Assembly: GCA_009779195.1 (NCBI GenBank)
Contig: WRET01000033.1
Location: forward strand, 1-36,312
DNA: 36,312 nt
Direction of reading: 5' to 3'
From: Micrococcales bacterium
GTDB taxonomy: Bacteria > Actinomycetota > Actinomycetes > Actinomycetales > Cellulomonadaceae
A program made the translations under genes and the position numbers. The notes under the pieces were generated by a model, which was not told the DNA's origin, did no database searches, and saw nothing but the letters and a program-made list of their open reading frames with translations. Numbering within the stretch: position 1 is the first letter of the stretch; each line of letters opens with the position of its first letter. Below, one piece after another: positions 24,707-31,681 of the stretch.

Positions 24707-25827
24707 CAGCCAGCCAGTCCTTTCAGCCGCAGGTACTCGAGGGCGAAGCTTGCGGCAGCCATGATGGCGGTACAGGCCACGATGAAGACTGCGCTCTTCT
24801 TCCAGTCCACCGGAAGGACTCCGGCTGATCGTCCGTTCTGCCCGTTGATCGCGAAGAAGTAGGTCTTGCCCTCGGCTGCGTCGACGTACGTGAGCAGCCA
24901 GACAGGGGCCAGCACGTACCCGATGACGGGATTGTAGCCCATGATTGTCGGTGACACTTTCGTTCCGAGCCTGTTGCTCAGCTCAGAGGTGACCGCCGCC
25001 ACCCCCTCGTCGCCGACACTGCGCGAAATCGTGTTGAAATCGATATCTCGGTGCTCCGCGTTGAATCCGTTGAGGTACCGGTAGTTGAACGGCCTCAGCC
25101 TTGGCTCGGTCCAGTCGTACGGCCGGACCAAGTTGACGATCTTTTCGTTGACGACCTCGTTCAGGGCTACGCGTTCCTGGTCGTCGACATACCCGGAGGC
25201 GGGGCCTTGCAGGCGAAACTGTTCGTAGTCTCTGTAGTCGTAGTTGCCACGGCTGTAGCTCCGGACCAGCCTTTCGCCCGTCGTGTCGATACTGGCGTCT
25301 ACCCTTGCGTCCAGCACGTAGAAGGGGTAGTACACCGGCTTGACGATGACGTTCTTGACGTCTCCAAAACCCTTACGCACAAACCAGTGCTTCTTCACCC
25401 ATCTCTGGAAGCTGTCGACGGCCTGGGCCTCAGAAACTGCGAAAGGGATGATCCCGTCAGGTGTGAACTCATTCGAGACCACGTCTCCGGGGATAAGGTT
25501 GTTGCGGCACCAGGAACACTTCGCAGACATGCTGGTGCTCTTGTCAGAGACGACCTCAGCCCCGCAGCCTTCGCACTTGAAGTTGCAGATATTGTCCTCT
25601 GGTAGTGCTTGGGTCACACCGTCTGACACGACGATGCCATTGAGCACGTGGCCTCCTGCGGGCCGCGGCCCTTCGGGAACCACGGTGCGGCAGTGCATGC
25701 AGACCAGCTGACCCCGCTCGATCTCCCAATAGACGTCAGTCGAACCGTCGTTCGGGCACCTAAACTTGAGTGCACGGACCTGTTCGGGCTCCTGGCCCGC
25801 TGGTTGGTCGGGTTCAGATGAGGTCAT
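24706..25827 (-). CDS. TFIIB-type zinc-ribbon membrane protein (YdjG-like)
   Basis: A 373-aa protein. An N-terminal ribbon has an incomplete first knuckle (CPNDG, with Cys24 only) and CMHC (Cys43/46). A second ribbon is complete: CEGC (Cys85/88) and CSWC (Cys104/107). The middle domain of about 220 residues (VKPVYYPFYVLDARVDASID ... YVLAPVWLLTYVD) is followed by a C-terminal membrane helix (about 345-363). This order is typical of 'TFIIB-type zinc ribbon-containing protein' entries and B. subtilis YdjG. The start is ATG 25827 with AGGAG six bases upstream; 13 further upstream residues lack a start signal. It is coupled to the TPM-like gene. A structural role at the membrane is inferred. Confidence 0.75.
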   Translation of the reverse strand: MTSSEPDQPAGQEPEQVRALKFRCPNDGSTDVYWEIERGQLVCMHCRTVVPEGPRPAGGHVLNGIVVSDGVTQALPEDNICNFKCEGCGAEVVSDKSTSMSAKCSWCRNNLIPGDVVSNEFTPDGIIPFAVSEAQAVDSFQRWVKKHWFVRKGFGDVKNVIVKPVYYPFYVLDARVDASIDTTGERLVRSYSRGNYDYRDYEQFRLQGPASGYVDDQERVALNEVVNEKIVNLVRPYDWTEPRLRPFNYRYLNGFNAEHRDIDFNTISRSVGDEGVAAVTSELSNRLGTKVSPTIMGYNPVIGYVLAPVWLLTYVDAAEGKTYFFAINGQNGRSAGVLPVDWKKSAVFIVACTAIMAAASFALEYLRLKGLAG

Positions 25828-25903
25828 AGTCGCTCCTAGACATGTGATGCGCGGGGCGTCAGCCACAGCCTAACAGCACGGATCGCCCAAGACCGGGGGC
25901 AAG

Positions 25904-25941
25904 CGGACAATGGGGACGGTTCCTAATGTCCTGCCTGGTCA
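25904..25941. repeat. REP-like single copy
   Basis: GGACAATGGGGACGGTTCC, then TAATGTCC, folds into a hairpin with a CGG loop. The stem ends GGACA/TGTCC differ from the GACAG/CTGTC ends of other copies yet still pair, i.e. compensatory change. The following CTGCCTGGTCA is shared with the copy at 27627. Confidence 0.75.
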
Positions 25942-25990
25942 GCCCTCTGGTTCTCCTGGCGGCCCCGGTTGCCGCGCAGCATCTCGCGTT

Positions 25991-27550
25991 TTAGAGGGAC
26001 AGATAAGTGCCCTTGGGGTGGTCGACGTCGAAGGCGATAGTGCGTTCTTCGACCGCACCGGGGTCGATGACCAGGGTCCAGGTGACCTCGCCGGTGGTGG
26101 TGTCGAGCTCACCGCCGGACAGCTCGCGCGGGGTGACGGTGATGTCGGCGTCGGCCGACAGCGGGATCTGGTCGTGCAGCACCAGCTCGACCGTGGTGGG
26201 TTTGTTGTTGCGCACCGCGATCTTCCACCCCCGGGTGGCGCGGGACTTGCGGCCCAGCCGGTGCCGCGCCAGCTCGTCGGATTTCTCGCGGGTGACGAAG
26301 ATCGCCGCGTCACGGCCCAGCGCGACGTCCAGCTCGTCGTCGGTGGTTCCGGTGTCCACGAACGTCGTGCCCACGTACCGGTTCTCCAGGAACACCTTGG
26401 CAGGGCCCGGCGGCAGGTCGAGCTGGCTCCAGCCGTCGAGGCGGGCCTGGAGGAAGGCGTCAGGGTCGAGCTTGGGGATGGCGACGTGGCGGTACTGGGC
26501 CGCGATCTCCATCTCCAGCACGTCGAACACCCGCTCGCCCTTGCCCGACTCCAGACGGCAGGGGGTCGTGATCGTCCACTGCGAAGCGTTGGCGGTGGCC
26601 TCGCCCGCATCTCCGGACACCATGACCGGCTCTGACGCGGCCGGAGCACGTGGCGCGGACTGGGCAGGAGCCATGACTTGTTTTCCCGCCACCGCCATGT
26701 CCTGCGTGTCGAACGGAGCCGGGCTGGCCTGCGCGCACATGACGGCTACCGGGCGGGGCATACGCAGACGCCAGGGGTCCAGCTCGGGAGCAGTGCCGCC
26801 CAGCCCAGGGCGGGCGGTGGAGACCACCAGCGGAACGTCTGACCAGTCCTCACCGGTGTCCTGGGTGACACGCGCGGTGAACGCCAGACGTACCGGGCCG
26901 GCCAGGTCGTCCACCCGTAGCTCGTGCTGGGGCCGCCAGCGCGCCTGGCGGGTGAAGTAGCCGACGGTGATCTCGGGGGCGTCCGGCTCGGCGCTCTCGC
27001 ACTCCACCACCACGCGTCCGACCGGATCGGGCCGTTCGTCGCCCAGGTGTGCCAACGCCTTTTCGATGCGCTCACGGTGACGTTCAGCCTCGACTCGGTC
27101 ACGACGCAGCTGCGACATCGTGTCCCGCACCGTGGCGAGCTGGTCAGCCAGGTACCCGTCGAGCTGGCTGAGCAGGTCGACACCAGCGTCGGTCCGTCCC
27201 CCCAGCCGGCAGTTGGCCACGACGAACCGTTCCCGGGCCTCCAGCACCGCGACAGCGTCGTCGAGCCTGGTCACCGCCGTCCTGGCCTCGTCCAGCCGTG
27301 ACACCAGGTCCTTGCGACGCGCGCCAGAACCTGCCGGTCGGGACCGGTCCACCTCGAAGTCCAGCGAGACCAAGCGGGTGCCCGTGCTCAAGGCCGCGGT
27401 CACCGAGTCCGGCTCCACCTGCCAGGGCACGGCGATCTCCACCGTCCGGCGTCCGGCCCCTTCGCTCAGACGGCCGGTGCGCGTGACCGTCGCGCCGTCC
27501 GGGTGGACGACGACGCCAGTGATGTGCGAGGCGACAGCGGTGTTCATCAT
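25991..27550 (-). CDS. DUF4139 / mucoidy-inhibitor MuiA-family protein
   Basis: A 519-aa protein with an N-terminal DUF4140 segment (about 8-110, ITGVVVHPDGATVTRTG then PWQVEPDSVTAAL), a helical coiled-coil stretch (about 78-170) and a long DUF4139 beta-rich domain (about 190-515: ITVGYFTRQARWRPQHELRV, LVVSTARPGLGG, VFLENRYVGTTFVDTG, WKIAVRNNKPTTVELVLHDQ). This matches MuiA-type proteins; their biochemical role is unclear. No signal peptide is visible, so it is probably cytoplasmic. Two adjacent ATGs exist; AAAGGA is three bases before the first and six before the second, so 27547 may be the true start. It is divergent from the HTH gene. Confidence 0.88.
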   Translation of the reverse strand: MMNTAVASHITGVVVHPDGATVTRTGRLSEGAGRRTVEIAVPWQVEPDSVTAALSTGTRLVSLDFEVDRSRPAGSGARRKDLVSRLDEARTAVTRLDDAVAVLEARERFVVANCRLGGRTDAGVDLLSQLDGYLADQLATVRDTMSQLRRDRVEAERHRERIEKALAHLGDERPDPVGRVVVECESAEPDAPEITVGYFTRQARWRPQHELRVDDLAGPVRLAFTARVTQDTGEDWSDVPLVVSTARPGLGGTAPELDPWRLRMPRPVAVMCAQASPAPFDTQDMAVAGKQVMAPAQSAPRAPAASEPVMVSGDAGEATANASQWTITTPCRLESGKGERVFDVLEMEIAAQYRHVAIPKLDPDAFLQARLDGWSQLDLPPGPAKVFLENRYVGTTFVDTGTTDDELDVALGRDAAIFVTREKSDELARHRLGRKSRATRGWKIAVRNNKPTTVELVLHDQIPLSADADITVTPRELSGGELDTTTGEVTWTLVIDPGAVEERTIAFDVDHPKGTYLSL

Positions 27551-27626
27551 GGGTCCTTTCCGGTTGGTCTGACCATGATGTCGCCAAACCAGCCCCCACA
27601 GGTCGCTTCAAGAGCGACATCGAGCC

Positions 27627-27665
27627 AGGACAGTGGGGACGGTTCCTCTGTCTTGCCTGGTCAGC
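27627..27665. repeat. REP-like single copy
   Basis: GACAGTGGGGACGGTTCC, then TCTGTC, forms the family hairpin with GACAG/CTGTC ends, followed by TTGCCTGGTCAGC as in the copy at 25904. It lies in the divergent gap between the MuiA-like gene and the HTH gene. Confidence 0.75.
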
Positions 27666-27752
27666 ATCCCCGGCCTGGTGGCAGTTCCTCTGGGGATCGC
27701 GGCTGAGGCTCGCCCCCGGTCACCCTGGGGTTATAAAATTGCGGCGGAGGTG

Positions 27753-28313
27753 ATGGGCGTGCAGTGGCCGGACCGGCACACGTACTCGACGTTGTCGTGG
27801 TTGACAGGGATCGCCAAGTCGAACCTGTCGGCGTACAGGCACGGGTCCAAACCGATGTCAGCGACCGTGGCGGCCCGGATCCAGACCGCTGGCCGCACTG
27901 ACCCTGCCGGTCCGATCGTCGCCGGGCACCTGCTGTGCTACCCCCAGTTGGCGCTCGTGCTGAAACGGCATATGGACACCGACCCTGTCCACTGCACGCG
28001 GTTGGTGCGCCAGAGTGTCCAACAGCTACAGCTGCTGGACGACGAACGCGATATCGCGGCGTTCCACATCAAACCCCCCACCACCGGGGACGTGCGCTGG
28101 AACGCCCTGGTCACCGGCGTCGCCGCCCACACCTGGTCGCTGTCGAACGATGGCGCATCCTTGGACTGGACCAGACAGCTGCGTCCGGTCGACCAGTGGT
28201 GGCAACCTGGCACGATGCCGGCGCGGTGGCGCGACTGGAACCTCGTCCACACCCCACCGTCCCTGCGAGAACGACGGGTGATCTTCCCCGTCCAGTGGCT
28301 GGAGGCCGTGTGA
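27753..28313 (+). CDS. XRE-like HTH protein, probable antitoxin
   Basis: A 186-aa protein. Its first 45 residues contain a helix-turn-helix (HTYSTLSWLTGIAKSNLSAYRHG followed by SATVAARIQTAG when read in two parts). The rest has WNALVTGVAAHTW, WQPGTMPARWRDWNLVHTPP and a Pro/Trp-rich end. It overlaps the nucleotidyltransferase gene by GTGA, the arrangement of two-gene toxin-antitoxin operons with the HTH antitoxin first. The start is uncertain: ATG 27753 is only two bases after GGAGG, GTG 27759 has better spacing, and HTH helix 1 could begin further upstream because the frame stays open back to the REP copy. An AT-rich TAAAAT at 27734-27739 is a likely -10. Confidence 0.7.
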   Translation: MGVQWPDRHTYSTLSWLTGIAKSNLSAYRHGSKPMSATVAARIQTAGRTDPAGPIVAGHLLCYPQLALVLKRHMDTDPVHCTRLVRQSVQQLQLLDDERDIAAFHIKPPTTGDVRWNALVTGVAAHTWSLSNDGASLDWTRQLRPVDQWWQPGTMPARWRDWNLVHTPPSLRERRVIFPVQWLEAV

Positions 28314-28867
28314 CCACACCTGATATGGGACGCGACGAGGTCCGGGACCTGCTCACCAGGCTCGGCCAGCGCATCGCCGCACGCGGGTTTCGGGCCGAGA
28401 TGTTCGTCGTCGGTGGTGCGGCGATGGCCCTGGTGTACGACGACCGACGCACGACAGCTGACATCGACGCGGTGTTGCACCCGCGCGACGTCGTCCTCGA
28501 CGAGGCCGCGGTGATGGCCGCAGAGATGAGCCTTCCGCCTCGTTGGCTCAACGACGCTGTCGTGGAGATGATGCCGCGTGTCGCGGACCACAGCCCCAGG
28601 TCGCTCGGCCAGTTCGGGGGTCTGTCGGTCTCGGTCGGCTCTCCCGAGTACCTCCTCGCCATGAAAGCGATGGTCTCCCGCAAGTCCCCATCCGACCTTG
28701 AGGACGGCGCCCGTCTGTGCCTGACCCTGGGAATCACCGACGAGCACCAGGTCGAGCAGATCGTCCGCCAATACTTCGATCCGGGCTACCTCGGAGCCCA
28801 AGAGCTCTGGTTCGAGGACCTCGTCGAGCGCTCTGCAGAACTCACCAACGACGAGCACCCGGGGTGA
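28310..28867 (+). CDS. Nucleotidyltransferase-fold protein, probable toxin (DUF6036/AbiEii-like)
   Basis: A 185-aa protein with the nucleotidyltransferase core FVVGGAAMALVY (Gly35-Gly36) and TTADIDAV (Asp51, Asp53), the DxD pair that binds metal and NTP. A later helical part includes SPEYLLAMKAMVSRKSPSDLEDGARL, which is characteristic of AbiEii/DUF6036-like proteins. Related enzymes (AbiEii, MenT) add nucleotides to targets such as tRNA acceptor ends and block translation. GTG 28310 lies in the GTGA overlap with the HTH gene and GGAGG is upstream. A toxin role is inferred from fold and pairing; a housekeeping nucleotidyltransferase cannot be excluded. Confidence 0.75.
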   Translation: MTTPDMGRDEVRDLLTRLGQRIAARGFRAEMFVVGGAAMALVYDDRRTTADIDAVLHPRDVVLDEAAVMAAEMSLPPRWLNDAVVEMMPRVADHSPRSLGQFGGLSVSVGSPEYLLAMKAMVSRKSPSDLEDGARLCLTLGITDEHQVEQIVRQYFDPGYLGAQELWFEDLVERSAELTNDEHPG

Positions 28868-28920
28868 GGACACCGAGGTCATCACAGACGAAACACCGGG
28901 ACAGATCCCACCGCTTGGAG

Positions 28921-29087
28921 CTAGTGTCCTGCGCCGGAAATTCGGTGGAGAAGTCGACGCCAGCCGCGGCACCTCGCGGCGTTGTCGTCAGTTGCGATAG
29001 CGCTGCTATCGCGCCCTCCTCCGCCTTGCGATGCACCACGTCTGACGCCGCCTTCTTATCCACCGAATTTCCGGCGCAGGACACTAG
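28921..29087. mobile_element. MITE-like element with perfect 29-bp inverted ends
   Basis: Bases 28921-28949 and 29059-29087 are exact reverse complements over 29 bases (outer bases CTAGTGTCCTGCGCCGG). Each end contains TA (28922-28923 and 29085-29086), so the element may be 161 bases (28924-29084) with a TA duplication, as in IS630/Tc1-type insertions. Complementarity continues imperfectly inward. A central hairpin GCGATAGC-gct-GCTATCGC lies at 28994-29012. No transposase is encoded. It occupies the gap between the toxin-antitoxin-like pair and the lipoprotein gene; the remaining 29088-29199 shows nothing. Confidence 0.82.
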
Positions 29088-29199
29088 TGGGGCAAGGGTG
29101 GAGATGTGGATTGGCACGACCAAGCCGGAGGGGAGGTCGAGTACCAAACCGACGTCTGTCAGAACAGGGCCTCGGCGCCTTGGGCATCAGAGAGCACAG

Positions 29200-29943
29200 C
29201 TACTTCTCTTCGGAGGAGATCACGTGGAAGCGGAGGGCCGCGGTCGTCGTGGTGCGGTCGACGAACGCCTTGAAGTCGGGCACGTCCGAACTGGCGGACA
29301 CCTGGACCACCAGCTGGCCGTAGTCGCCGCTCTCACCTTTGCCGATCGGGAAGAAAGTGTGGGTCTCGACGAATGGGCTCAGGGTGGCGTTCGTGTCGTC
29401 GTACGACTCGGCGAGCTCGAGGGTGATGGTGACGACCGGTTGCACTTTCGGGGCGAAGCTCTCGGCAACCACTTCCGACACGGTCCAGGACACACCGCTC
29501 GCCGCGACTGTCCCGTCCAAGGCGACGTTGTCGGCCACCTCCATGTCTGAGTACTGCTCGAGGGTGATCGTCGGACAAGAGCCGTCAGTCTTGGTCGCAC
29601 AGTCAGACCGGAGCCACGAGCCGGCGCGTCCGCTCGGGTCGGCAACAAAGTCCGCCGGGATGTACAGGCCGACCTGGAGGGTGATACCCGGCCAGTCGAG
29701 CTGGTCTTCCACCCACAGGTACTGCTCGCCGTCGAACTCGGCGCCATCGCCCAGGCGGCCAGAAGGGGACGTGCTCGAGGTGACGAGACCAGGTGTCGAC
29801 GCGTCGTCGGAAGGCGAGGCGCTGGTGCACGCGCCAAGGAGGGTCGCCACAACCGCGAAAGAGCACACACAACCCACCACAGCCTTGATGCCCCTGGTGG
29901 AGCCCACCCCAGAACGACCCGTGCTCGCCGTACGGGGCCGCAC
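29200..29943 (-). CDS. Secreted lipoprotein, unknown function
   Basis: A 247-aa protein with a basic n-region, a hydrophobic stretch (AVVGCVCSFAVVATLLG) and a lipobox LLGAC, followed by a Ser/Thr/Asp-rich linker typical of mature lipoproteins. The mature part is beta-rich (LVVQVSASSDVPDFKAFVD, VVTITLELAESYDD) with two cysteines (DCATKTDGSC) that may form a disulfide. I chose GTG 29943, preceded by GGAAGG at good spacing; the reading frame stays open upstream into what looks like a PIN-domain remnant. Function unknown; codon use is somewhat less GC-rich than the neighbouring fic gene. Confidence 0.72.
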   Translation of the reverse strand: MRPRTASTGRSGVGSTRGIKAVVGCVCSFAVVATLLGACTSASPSDDASTPGLVTSSTSPSGRLGDGAEFDGEQYLWVEDQLDWPGITLQVGLYIPADFVADPSGRAGSWLRSDCATKTDGSCPTITLEQYSDMEVADNVALDGTVAASGVSWTVSEVVAESFAPKVQPVVTITLELAESYDDTNATLSPFVETHTFFPIGKGESGDYGQLVVQVSASSDVPDFKAFVDRTTTTAALRFHVISSEEK

Positions 29944-30177
29944 GCCACCTTCCGTTGCCAACACCATCGCAGTCGTCCTCGCTCGAATCGCCACGTCCAT
30001 CTGGGCTGTCTCGGCCGCTTCGAGTCGTACCGACGCCCGAATGTTCCACAAGCCCGCTTCTGGTATGCCCTGGGCGGCCAGCGTGGCGCGGACGCGGCCG
30101 GCGTGCTCTGCCGCGGCCTGGTCGAACGCGAGGAGCCGTCCGGGTGACTCACGCGCGGCACGTTCCGCTATTCTGGG
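29944..30177 (-). pseudogene. Possible remnant of a VapC/PIN toxin C-terminus
   Basis: In the frame open upstream of the lipoprotein, the stretch RLLAFDQAAAEHAGRVRATL followed by AAQGIPEAGLWNIRAS resembles the C-terminal third of VapC toxins, which usually read (L/I)PFD..AA....G.LRA.L...G.PIG..D..IAA. The catalytic Asp position is lost and no start codon precedes it. Codon bias is coding-like. The stretch runs straight into the lipoprotein N-terminal region. This is an eye-match only. Confidence 0.35.
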
Positions 30178-30197
30178 TTATGAGGTGTAACCCAGAA
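30171..30197. promoter_or_regulatory. Perfect inverted repeat, probable operator of fic
   Basis: TTCTGGGTTA (30171-30180) and TAACCCAGAA (30188-30197) are exact inverted repeats with a 7-base spacer. It ends 32 bases before the fic start. TATTCT at 30169-30174 overlaps the left arm and could be a -10. The Fic protein carries a C-terminal winged-helix-like region, so autoregulation through this site is a reasonable inference. Confidence 0.65.
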
Positions 30198-30229
30198 CAA
30201 GGACCGCGGTCTTCCAGGTTGGAGTGACG

Positions 30230-31408
30230 ATGGACGAGCGGCTCTTCCCGCGGCACACGTCCGAGACGTTGCCGTGGGAACCTCGCCACCGCGCCGTCCG
30301 ACGTGTGACCTCCTACGAGGCATCCGTCCCGCCGTTCATCGCCCAGGTCGAGGTGTCGCCGAGCGCCAGCGCCTCGGAGGCTGCCCGTCAGGCTGCCGTC
30401 GACATCGCGCTGCTGGAGCACGAGGCCGGGGGGCACCTGGCGTCGCTCGAACCGTTCCTCGCGCGCACCGAGGCCATCGCCTCGTCACGGATCGAGGAGC
30501 AGCTGACCACCGTGGACCAGCTGGCACGCGCTGAAGCGGGTATCGGCGCACCCAGGGGTGCACGGACCGTCAAGGCGGCGATCGACGGCCTGCACCTGCT
30601 GGTCGAGCGCAGCCAGGACGGCGTGACGCTCGACACCCTCCTGGCGGCACACGCTCCTTTGCTGGCCGACGATCCTGCCGAGCGCCACTACGCGGGGCGT
30701 CTGCGTGACGTGCAGAACTGGATCGGCGGGTCCGACCACGCGCCTGTCGGTGCCGTCCACGTGCCCCCGCACCCCGACCGGGTGCCAGCACTCATGGACG
30801 ACCTGATGACGTTCGCCAACCGTGGCGACCTGGACCCGGTGGTGCAGGCTGCGGTCGTGCACGGGCAGTTCGAGTCCGTCCACCCGTTCACCGACGGCAA
30901 CGGCCGGGTAGGGCGTTCGCTGATCAATGCGGTGTGGCGGGCGCGGGGCGTGACCCGCACCATCGCTGTGCCCATCGCATCCGCGCTGGTCACCGACCGT
31001 GACCGCTACTTCCAGCTCGTCAACGACTACCGCGACGGCGTTGTCGACCCGCTGGTCGAGCACATCGCTGCCAGTGCTTCACGTGCTGCCCAAGAGGCCC
31101 GGGTCTCCGCGCACTGGCTCGCCGACCTGCCGGTGCACTGGGACGAACGCGTCCACCCACGGCGTGGCTCTGTGGCCCACGCGCTGATCCACGAGCACCT
31201 GCTCGCGCACCCAGTCCTTGACGCCTACGACATCCGTCGTCTCACAGGCGCGTCCTCGGCTGCCGTCTACGACGCCGTCTCCCGTCTGGTCGCTGCTGGG
31301 GTCCTGCGCCCCATCACCCAGTCCCGGCGCGACGTGACATGGGCCGCCGGGGAGGTCCTCGACGAGGCCGATGCCCTCCAGGACCGACTCCGCCACCCGT
31401 TGTCGTGA
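30230..31408 (+). CDS. Fic family protein with C-terminal winged helix
   Basis: A 392-aa Fic protein expected to transfer AMP (or another nucleotide moiety) to a target hydroxyl. The catalytic motif HPFTDGNGRVGR is intact (His218). The N-terminal inhibitory helix carries SSRIEEQ at residues 85-91, where class II Fic proteins have (S/T)xxxE(G/N): the Glu is kept, but the next residue is Glu rather than Gly/Asn. The C-terminus (DIRRLTGASSAAVYDAVSRL then VAAGVLRPI) is a winged helix. ATG 30230 has GGAG five bases upstream. It stands alone behind a palindromic operator. The target is unknown. Confidence 0.93.
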   Translation: MDERLFPRHTSETLPWEPRHRAVRRVTSYEASVPPFIAQVEVSPSASASEAARQAAVDIALLEHEAGGHLASLEPFLARTEAIASSRIEEQLTTVDQLARAEAGIGAPRGARTVKAAIDGLHLLVERSQDGVTLDTLLAAHAPLLADDPAERHYAGRLRDVQNWIGGSDHAPVGAVHVPPHPDRVPALMDDLMTFANRGDLDPVVQAAVVHGQFESVHPFTDGNGRVGRSLINAVWRARGVTRTIAVPIASALVTDRDRYFQLVNDYRDGVVDPLVEHIAASASRAAQEARVSAHWLADLPVHWDERVHPRRGSVAHALIHEHLLAHPVLDAYDIRRLTGASSAAVYDAVSRLVAAGVLRPITQSRRDVTWAAGEVLDEADALQDRLRHPLS

Positions 31409-31429
31409 GCCGGGTCGCCATCTGGTCTG

Positions 31430-31614
31430 TCACGCCGCTGGGTGCGGCCACTCGGTGGCGTGTGTCGGCTCATCCAGCATCGCAGCCGGATAGCCAAGCG
31501 CACGCACGGTGCTGGCGGCCTCGATCTCATAGGTGACCCATTCGGACTCGGGGTGCGGTGCTGGCCGTAGGCCCGTTGCGCCCCGTAGAGGTGCCGGTCG
31601 TCGCTCTTGCTCAC
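31430..31614 (-). pseudogene. Possible frameshifted small gene, unknown
   Basis: From GTG 31614 one frame reads VSKSDDRHLYGAQRAYGQHR. A second frame from about 31555 reads ESEWVTYEIEAASTVRALGY then PAAMLDEPTHATEW to a stop at 31430. Both look coding-like and would join if one base had been lost or gained near 31550. I recognise no family. It could equally be chance open frame in GC-rich DNA. The rest of the 31409-31681 gap shows nothing firm. Confidence 0.25.
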
Positions 31615-31681
31615 TTCGCCATCCTCGAGGCCGTGGGGTAAGCTCTGCCAAAATCTTCCCGTCAATGGTCCGCGGCGGGTT

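Noticed and set aside
28717..29550. 277-aa plus-strand open frame
   Set aside because: Runs through the toxin C-terminus, the MITE and antisense lipoprotein sequence; a chance frame.
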